In this document: positions 35,201 to 43,996 of the stretch, piece by piece
How the letters are laid out: each line of letters begins with the position of its first letter
How positions within the stretch are numbered: the first letter of the stretch is position 1
From: Chrysoperla carnea
Lineage: Eukaryota > Arthropoda > Insecta > Neuroptera > Chrysopidae
NCBI RefSeq assembly: GCF_905475395.1
Contig: NC_058342.1
Span: forward strand, 37,256,640 to 37,320,639
Direction: 5' to 3'
DNA length: 64,000 bases
Notes under the pieces: generated by a model
What the model was told of the DNA's origin: nothing
Seen by the model: the letters and a program-made list of their open reading frames with translations, nothing else
Database searches by the model: none
Program-made: the position numbers and the translations under genes

Positions 35201-38200
35201 GAAATGGACTAATTAGATGATTTTATGAACACCTATACCAAAATTTTTTGGAACTTCCTGGGAATTTTATGAACGCTAGACAACCTGTTCAAAAAGGAAT
35301 CCCCTGAATATGAAAGCGGATGAAAAATCCCATGCGCAGAACTAAATGTGTTACCTAATGATGAGAACTAATTTGGAATGAAAAGAGAAATAGTGCAAAA
35401 AAAAAAACTCAAATTTAAGATATTTCGTTGAAGAAAAACCTACCACTGTGGTATTTTCCAAAGAATTGTAAATCTTATTTTAGCATGAAAAAGAAATTAT
35501 TATACATTAAATTGTTGGAAAATTATGGAAAACTTGTAATTACAAGTTAAGAAATCTGCAAAAGAAACATTTTTTCCGTAATCGAAATTCAAAAGCAAGA
35601 ACCCCGCACGATTAGATAGGAAAATAAAATGGTTTTCGATGAAACTTCTTCAAACCGCCCCCCATAATATTCTTCAGATTATTCTAATCAAAAGCAGTTT
35701 TCACGATACGAGCGACCAAGGCTACACATTTATTATAGTTATAGCATATGACTACCGTGAGAGAGCTTTTGATGAAAACGTTTCAAAGAACTTTTATCGG
35801 GCGGGGTCCTTTGGTTTGTAATGCAAATTTCTTAGCTCTTTTAGGTGGAAAGCTGGTATTTGAATAAAATGACTTACACTACGAACTCCTTGATAAGATA
35901 ACGCTTCATTTTCATCATCAATTCCAATTCTAAAACGTGAAGGAAACATTAACACCAAGTTATTAGAAGATGGCAAGATGCCGATCGAATTTTCGGTCAA
36001 ATTCTATGATTTATATGAGCATTTGATAGGATTCGATGAGTATGATTTTTCGAATTCAATTTTAGTATTTACCTTGACCGATTTAAAGAGAACACAATTC
36101 GATTGGCACCTAATTGCTGTACCCTAATTTCTAAAAATTTTGATTGTTTCCAATTTGGATAAAACTTAGTTTATAGGGTAATTTCGACCCAAAAAATTCA
36201 AAAATCGTGTTTATTTTACGATTGAGTGAGTAATTTTCGAGATATTGCATAAAATCGCTATGAAATGAGCGATATCTTAAAAACTACTCGCCCTATCGTA
36301 AATATAACCCGATTTTTGAATTTTTTGGGTCAAATTAGCCTTATAGACTTAGTTTTAACGATTTTCGAAACATAAAAATTTTTGCAATTTTTTCGATTTT
36401 TAACTAAGGGGTACCCCTTAAGAAAATTTCAAAAAATCGTAAAAATTTTATTTGTTTCCGATTTGGATAAAACTTAGTTTATAAGATAATTTCGACCCAA
36501 AAAATTCAAAAATCGTGTTTATTTTACGATTGAGTGAGTAATTTTCGAGATATTGCATAAAATCGCTATGAAATGAGCGATATCTTAAAAACTACTCGCC
36601 CTATCGTAAATATAACCCGATTTTTGAATTTTTTGGGTCAAATTAGCCTTATAAACTTAGTTTTACCGATTTTCGAAACATAAAAAATTTTGCGATTTTT
36701 TCGATTTTTAACTAAGGGGTACCCCTTAAGAAAATTTCAAAAAATCGTAAAAAAATTTTTTGTTTCCGATTTGGATAAAACTTAGTTTATAAGGTAATTT
36801 CGACCCAAAAAATTCAAAAATCGTGTTTATTTTACGATTGAGTGAGTAATTTTCGAGATATTGCATAAAATCGCTATGAAATGAGCGATATCTTAAAAAC
36901 TACTCGCCCTATCGTAAATATAACCCGATTTTTGAATTTTTTGGGTCAAATTAGCCTTATAGACTTAGTTTTAACGATTTTCGAAACATAAAAATTTTTG
37001 CGATTTTTTGCTATATTGTTGAGTGATACTTACGGTATTTTAAACCATTTTAGAAGAGTCATAGCAGCGCCTCCCTGTACTATGACAGTAATGATGACAA
37101 TTAAGGAGGTTGTGGTTAACATAGTTTGACGTGCATCCGATACGGTGTTTCGTATAGCCAATGCAAATGACATGGCACCACGTAACCCAGCAAAGAATAA
37201 CATATGTTGAAAGTTTGCCGGTATTTTTGGATTACGCCCTAAATTCAACAAATATGATAATGGATAAATATTCGCTGCACGTCCAATCGCTGCACAACAC
37301 TGTACATTTTTAATAATTTGGTTAAGGAAAATTATCCACCAAAAATCATGCAATTAAATTATTTTATGAAAATATACAGAACCAGGCACAAATTTGGTGA
37401 TCCCGAGGTAAAACCCTAAAATGATTGGACTAAAAATAAAGAAATGAGGTAATCGTTAATCGCACATTATGATGTAAAAAAGGATACAAATCCAGCTAAA
37501 ATAAAGAGCGGATCAAAATGATGTTTGGGAAATGTAAACATTGATACACCAATATACGAAAATATGAAGTTTTCAGCAAGGAAATTCAACAGCTCAAACA
37601 TTTGTTTTGTACGCGTGCGTGAATCATCCGACAAATTATTATAGGTGTAATGCGCTTGACAGATTCCACAAAATAGTACAGCAACCACACCTGTAAAATA
37701 TTTTTTAAATTATTATTTTTGATCTTGCCAGACCAGCTCTGAAGAGCCTCCAGATCCAAAAATATAACATTGTAAAGTCATCAAAACTACTATCTGCCCT
37801 AACAAACATTCATCAAACCCTCCTTGAAGTAGAGGTCAAAAGAACCCCCCAAAAATAAGTTTGTTTCCGAGTCCATAAATTTTCAGTTGATTTATAGCTC
37901 ATAAAATGTTTTTTGATAGAAATTCCGAATGTTGCCAGAAACTCTATTAATTCAATTTTCTTTCTACCCCTGTGTACCCTACCCTTCTCCGAAATAAGGT
38001 CTTGTAGAGATTCTTTTAACCTCTTTTTCTTCTCGGGACCCTTATTCACAAGTTTTTATGTAATGAAGACTTGTTAAAATGAATTTTTCCGATTTGGCAG
38101 CTCTTCAAATAAAAAGTATAGTTTAGTTGGGCTTATAAAAGCTAGCAAATTGTTTTAGTAATTCAAACAATGCTCACCTGTTAAATCAGAAGCTTCAGCA

Positions 38201-41196
38201 ATTAGAAACGTACTGTATGACATCAATACAAACAACGCGGATTCCAATAACGGAAAATCGCGAACTCTTGTAAATTTAGTCATGTAAACTATTTGTTAAG
38301 AAAAAAACAATATCGAATTCAGCCAAAAAATCACAGTGGTTTGATTACCCAATTGGTCGTTTTTTATACCATTTTTTTATTAGGTTATGATTTCAGAATG
38401 ACTGAAAATCTGCTAACATGAAGAATTAAGTCTGAAAATCAAGAGTTAGTCCGCAATCAGGAAAAATTTGTTTAATTGTAAAGTATTTTCTGATTGCGGG
38501 CTGACTAAGACCCATCTTGGTCTCAGACCTATTTTAAGTACCTTAATTTTCCAACCAATCAGGCAAAACAAACCACTGTTGACTGTACTATGCAATTTAG
38601 TTTTAGATTTTCATGCAAAAAGCTTACAAAATATATTGATCGACAAAAAAAAAAGCTTTGATTTATTTATCGACCAATAACAGATATTTTAAAAAGGATA
38701 TCAATGCAGTAATACATCCCATTAACGCCCCAATTGTTAATGACAACAAGAATATTCCAAAGAAATCGCCAACAGCTTTAAAAAAGGCTTTTGGCTCAAA
38801 ATCACCACTTCCAGATTGATATCGTTCAGCATAGTTTTGTATTGATCTGAAATTTTTAAGGATTTAAAGTTTAAATGAGCTTTGAAAGAGATAAATATAA
38901 ATTTTCAATACGTACCCACTTAGAACAATGGCGACAGCATCGTTTAGCACACTTTCCCCGAATACTAGCGCATATAAGTTAACATCCACATGCAAATCAT
39001 GGAAAATAGCCAAAACAGTAAGTGGGTCTGTTGATGAGATTAATGCTCCAAAATACAGTGTATCCAAAAATGTAAAACCTTGTGCAGCGCCTGTACCATG
39101 CGCTAATCGTACATACGTCCACATTAAACCGCCCACAACAAATGACGATATTGTTGTTCCAATAATCGCAAATGTTAAAATCGCTCCCAAATTACGAAAA
39201 AAGAATTTCTAAAAATAAAATTTATAAAAACACTTTAAGCAGCAGAGTCAAGAACATATATATAAGGACGTGAAACATCCTATGCCGAGATACAAGCGGT
39301 GGTTACGTACTTACTGCGCATCAGGCTGCTTTCAATTGATTGAAAACAAAAGAAAAAAAATTGATGCGCAGTACAAATTACGCAACGACCGAGGACTAGA
39401 TCTCGCCCATATAAGCGTGCTGCCATCTCCACCAGAGTTTCACGTCTTTATATATATTTATATGTTCTTGAGCGGAGTTCCTCAACACTGAGGCTGTATT
39501 TTCCCCTCATAAGATATTTTTAAAATATGAGACGTTTATAGACGTTTTAGGGATCTTAATAAGTAATACGTACCCGCTTCAAACAATATCCAGCATGGAA
39601 GATAATCGGTGGTAAGATGATATTAAAGAATATTTCTGGATCAAAAGTTGCTTTTAAATCCAAATCGTTGTCCTGTAAAGTAGTAATTCCTCGAAACGAG
39701 TATTCATATGTTTTATTTTGTCCACTATCCGGAACAGGAAAATTTAACGATAATTGATCCGGCGGTAACGTTAAATTGTAGCTACAAAGAAAATTTAATA
39801 AATGTTAAACATGTTTAGAGACGCTGTCAGTCTGTAACTGGACTCGTTATCAAAATATCTTTGACTAATTGAGCTAGAGAGGATTTGTTATCGGGGATGG
39901 AAATTTTTGCTGTTCTTGGCTACACATGGCATGTGAAGCTGAGTTGTAAAAGTTATTTCTTATAAAACAAGTGAAAACAAACAACTGACTGAGTTAATTG
40001 TTGAAATACCATGTATAAACAGTGTTGATGACGCAATCGTTTATTTTTTGATGTCATGTAAGTAAATAAAGATATCCACTCGTAGATAGCCACACATTCA
40101 TAACTGATATTCCCATATAATACATTCTATGAAATTTGCACCTCATTTGCACCCTCGCGGGTAAACAGTGACGTTTACGAAAAAATGTTTCAAACAAAAG
40201 TTGTTTATTTTTTTATAAGGAACATTTTTTACATTTTAATTTTTGTTCTATCTCTAACGGTTTACAAGATGGGTCCCAAGGACCCAAGACCCAATTGATC
40301 TATGTTGCTCATTTACGAACTTAACCCCACTTTTAAGGTCCTGAGCACGCTGCAAAAATTTCAGCTTGATATCTAATTTCGTTTTTGAGTTATCGTGTCC
40401 ACAGACAGAAATGGACAAATTAGTTGATTTTATAAACACCTATACCAAAATTTTGTTGGTAGCATCAATATTTCTAAGCGATACAAACTTGGAACTAAAT
40501 TTAGTATACCTTGATATACATTACATATATACAGGGTATAAAAATGATAATTATATGGTTAACAACAAAAACGGAAATATTGTGGTTAAAATGCCGAGAT
40601 ATCAATGAAACGTATCGTATTTGATCCTAAAAACTTGTTTGGCTAAATACTAAACTTCGCTGACATTTCCAGGTCTTTCGGCATTCTGTATTTTGAGTGA
40701 ACTCATAGAAGCTAAATATCTTAAGACGATCATATGTTTGAGTAGGATCAGGATTCAGTTAACATATTTGAATTTTGACTTACTCTGTAAATGGTTTAAT
40801 TGGAGCAACAGGAACATTAACAATATGTGTTGTACTGCCTGCGTATCGAATTAGAGCGCCCACAATTAAACCTTTAGTGACAGAAAGAAAACAAATGAAA
40901 AACTGAGTAAAAATTTATTGTTGCGTAGCGTATGCGTTACCATAAATAACAGCAAGTCCGGTTTCGTGTAAGAAACTCAAACGTCGATGTTTGAAAAGCC
41001 ATATCGTGAGTACTGTAAGCGTCAACAAAAACGTATACAGCAATAAATTTAAACTGTCTAAACGATGGGTCAATTGAGCTTTTGCATCGAGTGCAATATC
41101 AGTTTGGGCTGTTTGGACATTCGGGATATTGCATAAAACAACTAGAACCAAAATATTTATGACAATTATTCTAGATGCATTTGCATATAATCCCAT
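29269..41196 (-). CDS. Nhe3: Na+/H+ exchanger, NHE6/7/9 (organellar) class, complete
   Basis: Exchanges luminal H+ for Na+/K+ in endosomes/Golgi. Coding exons: 41196-40941, 40871-40784, 39781-39574, 39208-38916, 38846-38702, 38283-38178, 37690-37488, 37299-37034, 35929-35878, 34926-34678, 34604-34530, 29364-29269 (stop TGA). Total 2037 nt, 678 residues; NHE6-class proteins are of about this size. Signal-like N-terminus, then TM helices. Landmarks: [10 protein letters not shown] at the exon 1/2 junction; [15 protein letters not shown] (exon 3); [15 protein letters not shown] with the Asn273-Asp274 ion-binding pair (exon 4); [19 protein letters not shown] (exon 6); [14 protein letters not shown] (exon 7); [17 protein letters not shown] with Arg473 (exon 8). 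The cytosolic tail has [18 protein letters not shown] and CCNPIARLL, typical of the class, and an acidic [12 protein letters not shown]. Introns 5 and 7 carry U12-type signals. The last exon is the least certain: it fits in phase and ends in a stop. Confidence 0.93.
30069..30392. mobile_element. 324-bp TIR element with TA flanks
   Basis: The ends CAGGGTGTTCTATTATTGAT and ATCAATAATAGAACACTCTG are inverted, and the similarity continues inward for about 60 bp (GCAGAAAATTAT, then TTAAGCTCATCAAGACAA and their inverses). TA dinucleotides flank both ends. Partial relatives end near 3120 and 54900. There is no coding capacity. It sits in the last Nhe3 intron. Confidence 0.7.
30749..30942 (+). repeat. 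Dispersed family A, internal fragment
   Basis: The central part only: TGCCCTCGCGGGTAAACAAT through CTCGACCTCACTTTTTACGT. It lies in the last intron of the Na+/H+ exchanger gene. Confidence 0.7.
31062..31564. mobile_element. TIR element, CAGTCAAA...TTTGACTG ends
   Basis: The left end CAGTCAAACTCAGTTATAGC and the inverse of the right end CAGTCAAAATCAGTTACAGT match, as in the 5051-5490 element. TA dinucleotides flank it. The inside shares the TCACCAAATTAGC motif with that element. It is non-autonomous. Confidence 0.65.
31980..32420. repeat. Diverged half-units of the ~308-bp dyad repeat, left of the G-rich array
   Basis: It contains GATAGGGCGAGTCATTTTTA, GATATCGCTTATTTC, TTTCATGCGATATCTCGAAA and TTACCTTATAAACTTAGTTT, the same motif order as the tandem arrays at 36158 and 42690 but strongly diverged. 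It is interrupted on its right by the TTAGG/TTGGG array. Confidence 0.6.
32426..32570 (+). repeat. Interstitial telomere-like array, mixed TTAGG and TTGGG pentamers
   Basis: There are 29 consecutive pentamers in perfect 5-nt register: 8 TTAGG, 19 TTGGG, one CTGGG and one TTGAG. TTAGG is the canonical telomere unit of most insects. The TTGGG variant dominates here, so it is either a degenerate interstitial telomeric tract or a locally expanded microsatellite. It sits in the last Nhe3 intron. Confidence 0.85.
32577..32765 (+). repeat. (GGT)n array, about 170 bp, with GTGGGT-rich edges
   Basis: Long uninterrupted GGT triplets cover 32581-32693 with one extra G near 32601, continuing as broken GGT/GGGTGT to 32765. 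It directly follows the TTAGG/TTGGG array. The open frames through it (poly-Thr on minus, poly-Gly/Val/Trp on plus) are simple-repeat artefacts. The G-rich plus strand could form G-quadruplexes; the C-rich strand is the sense strand of the Nhe3 intron. Confidence 0.9.
32815..33110. repeat. Diverged half-units of the ~308-bp dyad repeat, right of the G-rich array
   Basis: TTTATAAGGATAATTTGACC, AAATTCAAAAATCGGG and GATAGGGCGACTAGTTTTTA, followed by ATATCGC, repeat the motifs of the left-hand copy. The G-rich arrays therefore arose inside, or inserted into, such a repeat. Confidence 0.6.
33350..33452 (+). repeat. Dispersed ~105-bp repeat, copy 2
   Basis: This is the second copy of the 21466 repeat (GTCATCTATGAATAGTAATC to TTACATAGATGTCG). 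It lies within an intron of the Na+/H+ exchanger gene. Confidence 0.6.
35143..35251 (+). repeat. Dispersed family A, 3' fragment
   Basis: It covers AAATTTCAGCTTGATATC to ACACCTATACCAAAATTTTT, including a shortened CAGACAGACAACCCGAAATG block. It lies in an intron of the exchanger gene. Confidence 0.65.
36130..37016. repeat. Tandem array of a 308-bp double-dyad repeat, ~2.9 copies
   Basis: The marker CTTAGTTTAT occurs at 36165, 36473 and 36781, exactly 308 bp apart, and the copies are nearly identical. Each monomer has two symmetry centres: one at GGGGTACCCC, the other at the AAATCGCTATGAAATGAGCG region. Each arm (AATTCAAAAATCG...) is matched by an inverted arm (CGATTTTTGAATT). The array is thus an alternating series of inverted half-units of about 154 bp. 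It ends within about 20 bp of the splice donor of Nhe3 exon 8 (37034). Confidence 0.85.
37300..37487 (-). other. U12-type GT-AG intron (Nhe3 intron 7)
   Basis: The intron begins GTATCCTTTTTT (37487 downward) and carries TTTTCCTTAAC, a perfect U12 branch site, at 37331-37321, 21-22 nt before the ACAG acceptor at 37300. The splice joins FILAGF to [15 protein letters not shown] in frame, matching the length of the family at this point. At 188 bp it is short. Confidence 0.85.
38284..38701 (-). other. U12-type AT-AC intron (Nhe3 intron 5)
   Basis: On the minus strand the intron begins ATATCCTTTTT (38701 downward), the U12 5' splice-site consensus. It ends TTTCTTAAC AAATAGTTTAC at 38284, a branch-site consensus 12 nt before a terminal AC. 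Splicing here joins MGCITAL to [10 protein letters not shown] in frame, without gap or insertion relative to NHE6 proteins. No GT-AG choice tried gives the conserved join: nearby GT sites hit a stop, shift frame or lose residues. The intron also holds a 21-bp hairpin. Confidence 0.88.
38444..38506. repeat. Hairpin inside the AT-AC intron
   Basis: AGTTAGTCCGCAATCAGG at 38444 pairs with CTGATTGCGGGCTGACT ending at 38506, about 21 bp with two G-T-type mismatches and one bulge. The loop is about 20 nt. Confidence 0.6.
39249..39471. repeat. Foldback element in Nhe3 intron 3
   Basis: TCAAGAACATATATATAAGG followed by ACGTGAAAC at 39249-39276 is inverted at 39438-39471 (GTTTCACGTCTTTATATATA...TGTTCTTGA). 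The interior also has a GCGCATC/GATGCGC pair. It is non-coding despite a short open frame, and is probably a MITE. Confidence 0.6.
39968..40545 (+). repeat. Dispersed family A, full-length copy (reference)
   Basis: About 578 bp from CAAGTGAAAACAAACAACTG to ACATATATACAGGGTATAAA. Central marks are ACCCTCGCGGGTAAACAGTG, TTGTTCTATCTCTAACGG and GGTCCTGAGCACGC. No TIR or coding frame is seen. It sits inside an exchanger intron in the orientation opposite to the gene. Confidence 0.75.
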
Positions 41197-41502
41197 GACA
41201 ATATCCTAATCAGTAATCTTGTCGTTCTTATCAATTCTTGAACTTGAACTCAAACTCAATAAATGGTTTTCTTGGACACTACACATTCACAATAAAAACA
41301 CTCACAAAGTACTCGCAAAGGTACTGTGTAGTGTGTACTGACTTGACACTGTCCACTGTACACTGTACCGTCTAATTCTTATGTCAAATTATTGGTTTTT
41401 TTTCTATGTTACTGTTATCTGTCACTGGCACAGACTTATATTATAAAATCACAGACTTATATATTGAAGATTGCCATGAAAAAAATGCTACTTATGGAAT
41501 TT

Positions 41503-41634
41503 GCAATTCCTATCTATGCTAAAATTTATTTTTAAATTATAAAGTTGCAATTCCTATCTATGCTAAAATTTATTTTTAAATTACAAAGTTGCAATTCCTA
41601 TCTATGCTAAAACTTATTATTAAATTACAAAGTT
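41503..41634 (+). repeat. 44-bp tandem repeat, three copies
   Basis: GCAATTCCTATCTATGCTAA starts at 41503, 41547 and 41591. The units differ at two or three positions. It lies in the region upstream of the exchanger gene's start codon. Confidence 0.85.
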
Positions 41635-41730
41635 GCAGATATTTTAACCGTTTAAAACACAAGATAATTATCATGCCTAAGCTCCCAATTTTGACCAAAT
41701 CAGAATATAAACCAAATCATTTTGCTCGCA

Positions 41731-42020
41731 GAACCCATCTTGTAAACTGTTAGAGATAGAACAAAATTTTAAACATAAAAAATGTTCCTTATAAAAAAAT
41801 AAACAACTTTTGTTTTAAACATTTTTTCGTAAACATCACTGTTTACCCGTGAGGGTGCAAATTATATAGCATGTATTATATGTTAATATCAGTTATATAT
41901 GTGTGGCTATCATTTAAGAGTGGCTATCTTCCTCTACTTAATAAACGTACTAAAACAAATGATTACGTAAACAAAACTGTCTATACATGGTATTTCAATA
42001 ATTAACTTAGTCAATTGTTT
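41731..42020 (-). repeat. Dispersed family A, 5' half
   Basis: Reverse orientation, from AACCCATCTTGTAAACTGTT through CACTGTTTACCCGTGAGGGT to CATGGTATTTCAATAATTAA. The half downstream of the GGTCC block is missing. Confidence 0.7.
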
Positions 42021-42414
42021 ATCAATTGTCAATCTAATAATTTAAAAAAATATTTTTAAATATTTATTTTTGTCAATTTACAATTTTTAAAAAAAATTTG
42101 TTTATTTAAAGTTGGTAGATACTTCATTCTATGTATTTTACGTGGGACAAAGTGAGAGGGACAATGAGATCTTCTTCTTCTATAACAACCTGTATTTTTA
42201 TTTATGAGACAATGCGATGTATTATAGGTAAAGCTTTGGCTTGGAACTATAGTTTTCGGGAAGTTTTTTGTATTATGCATTGTATCACTTTGGACTTTTT
42301 TTAATTAGTCGTTATAACTGACTTTTAGTGTAATTAATTAAGCAGTTTAAAAAGGATTAGAAAAGGAATCGAATCTGTATAGATTAAAAAAAAAAATTAT
42401 TTTAGAAGAATGCG

Positions 42415-42420
42415 TTTATT
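42415..42420 (-). terminator. Poly(A) signal AATAAA of the small secreted gene
   Basis: AATAAA on the minus strand begins 16 nt after the TAA stop, so the 3' UTR would be very short. Confidence 0.55.
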
Positions 42421-42435
42421 TTAATTAAGTTAAGT

Positions 42436-43928
42436 TTAATATCCGCCAAATATTGGATAAAATGGTGGTAAATTTTGATATCCGTTGACTCCAGTGTTTG
42501 CAATTGCTGGATACTCTTGTAAATATCCAGACCCAGAGTATGTTGGATCATAATTGCTGGGTGATCCAGCATATAAACCCTAAAAAAAAAGAAGATTTTT
42601 CTACATTTTTGAAGTGAATACTTTTTCTCGATTTTTTTTTTAAACTCAATTTTTTAAAAAAATCGTAAAATTTTTGTTTGTTTCCAAATTGGATAAAACT
42701 TAGTTTATAAGGCTAATTTGATCCAAAAAATTCAAAAATCGTGTTTATTTTACGATTGAGTGAGTAATTTTCGAGATATCGCATGAAATCGCTTTGAAAT
42801 GAGCGATATCTTAAAAACTACTCGCCCTATCGTAAATTAAACCCGATTTTTGAATTTTTTGGGTCAAATTAGCCTTATAAACTAAGTTTTACCGAATTTC
42901 GAAACATAAAAATTTTGGCGATTTTTTCGATTTTTTCTAAGAGGTACCCCTTAAGAAAATTTCAAAAAATCGAAAAAATTTTTTTTGTTTCCGATTTGGA
43001 TAAAACATAGTTTATAAGGTAATTTCGACCCAAAAAATTCAAAAATCGTGTTTATTTTACGATTGAATGAGTAGTTTTCGAAATATCGCATGAAATCGCT
43101 TTGAAATGAGCGATATCTTAAAAACTACTCGCCCTATCATCAAATACACCCGATTTTTGAATTTTTTGGGTCGAAATTACCTTATAAACTGAGTTTCATC
43201 AAAATCTGAAACATAAAATTTTTTCTGATTTTTTCGATTTTTTCTAAGGGGTACCCCTTAAGAAAATTTCAAAAAATCGAAAAAATTTTTTTTGTTTCCG
43301 ATTTGGATAAAACTTAGTTTATAAGGTAATTTTGACCCCAAAAATTCAAAAATCGTGTTTATTTTACGATTGAGTGAGTAATTTTCGAGATATCGCATGA
43401 CATCGCTTTGAAATGAGCGATATCTTAAAAACTAATCGCCCTATCATCAAATACACCCGATTTTTGAATTTTTTGGATCAAATTAGCCTTATAAACTGAG
43501 TTTTATCAAAATCTGAAACATAAAATTTTTCCTGATTTTTTCGATTTTTTCTAAGGGGTACCCCTTAAGAAAATTGCAAAAAATCGAGAAAATTTTCATG
43601 TTTCCGATTGCGATAAAACTTAGTTTACAAGGTCATTTTGACCCAAAAATAACAAAAACCATGTATATTTGACGATTGAATGAGTAGTTTTCGAGATATC
43701 ATATGAAATTCGATATCTCGAATTTCGAAATCCTCCTCCTCTGAATAATCGTCTGAGCAAAATCTATTTTCATAATGATCGTGCGATATAATTATAAAAC
43801 TAATGGATTGATTTTAAAAGAATACGTACCCGATATGTGGTAAATGGGAATCTTGCACAATTGATCGATGAAATAAAAGGCACAGCCACAGCCACAAAAA
43901 GTGTAAATAATTGCAAGAATGAAGGCAT
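42436..43928 (-). CDS. Small secreted Gly/Tyr/Pro-rich peptide, 80 residues, two exons
   Basis: Not recognised. Exons 43928-43830 (33 codons) and 42579-42436 (47 codons plus TAA) join in phase 0 (donor GTACGT at 43829, acceptor TTTTAG at 42580). Exon 1 is almost entirely a signal peptide: MPSFLQLFTLFVAVAVPFIS, then SSINCA, with a probable cut after Ala. The mature part, about 56 residues, is rich in Gly, Tyr, Pro, Ser and Asn (YDPTYSGSGYLQEYP, ending FYPIFGGY) and has no cysteine or dibasic site. Supporting signals: TATATAAATA on the minus strand 59-68 bp before the ATG, and AATAAA 16 nt after the stop. Composition would suit a cuticle, silk, gland or immune-type secreted peptide; this is a guess. 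The intron carries the dyad-repeat array. Confidence 0.75.
42660..43720. repeat. Second tandem array of the ~307-bp double-dyad repeat, ~3.4 copies
   Basis: The same marker occurs at 42699, 43006 (CATAG variant), 43313 and 43619, 306-307 bp apart. GGTACCCCTTAAGAAAAT recurs at the boundary between copies. It fills most of the intron of the small secreted gene. Copies differ more from each other than those at 36130-37016. Confidence 0.85.
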
Positions 43929-43986
43929 GTTGAATGTTGAGTTTGATATCTAAGATATTGAATGTGATTCGTTGAACATTTTTTAG

Positions 43987-43996
43987 TATTTATATA
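43987..43996 (-). promoter_or_regulatory. TATA box of the small secreted gene
   Basis: TATATAAATA on the minus strand, 59-68 bp upstream of the start codon, which would place transcription start near 43960. A strong TATA box suits a highly expressed, tissue-specific small gene. Confidence 0.5.

Larger units (their letters stand above)
41197..42435. other. Intergenic: Nhe3 upstream region and 3' flank of the small gene
   Basis: It contains the presumed Nhe3 promoter and 5' UTR (no clear TATA seen), the 44-bp repeats, a half copy of family A, and on the minus strand an AATAAA poly(A) signal at 42420-42415 for the small gene. No other coding signal was seen. Confidence 0.55.

Noticed and set aside
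37813..38049. 78-codon basic open frame on the minus strand
   Set aside because: It lies wholly within Nhe3 intron 6, resembles nothing known, and the flanking exons join in phase without it.
38641..38701. A conventional GT donor for Nhe3 exon 5
   Set aside because: GT choices around 38660-38690 give a stop or frameshift after joining to exon 6, or lose conserved residues; the ATATCC donor alone restores the conserved block.
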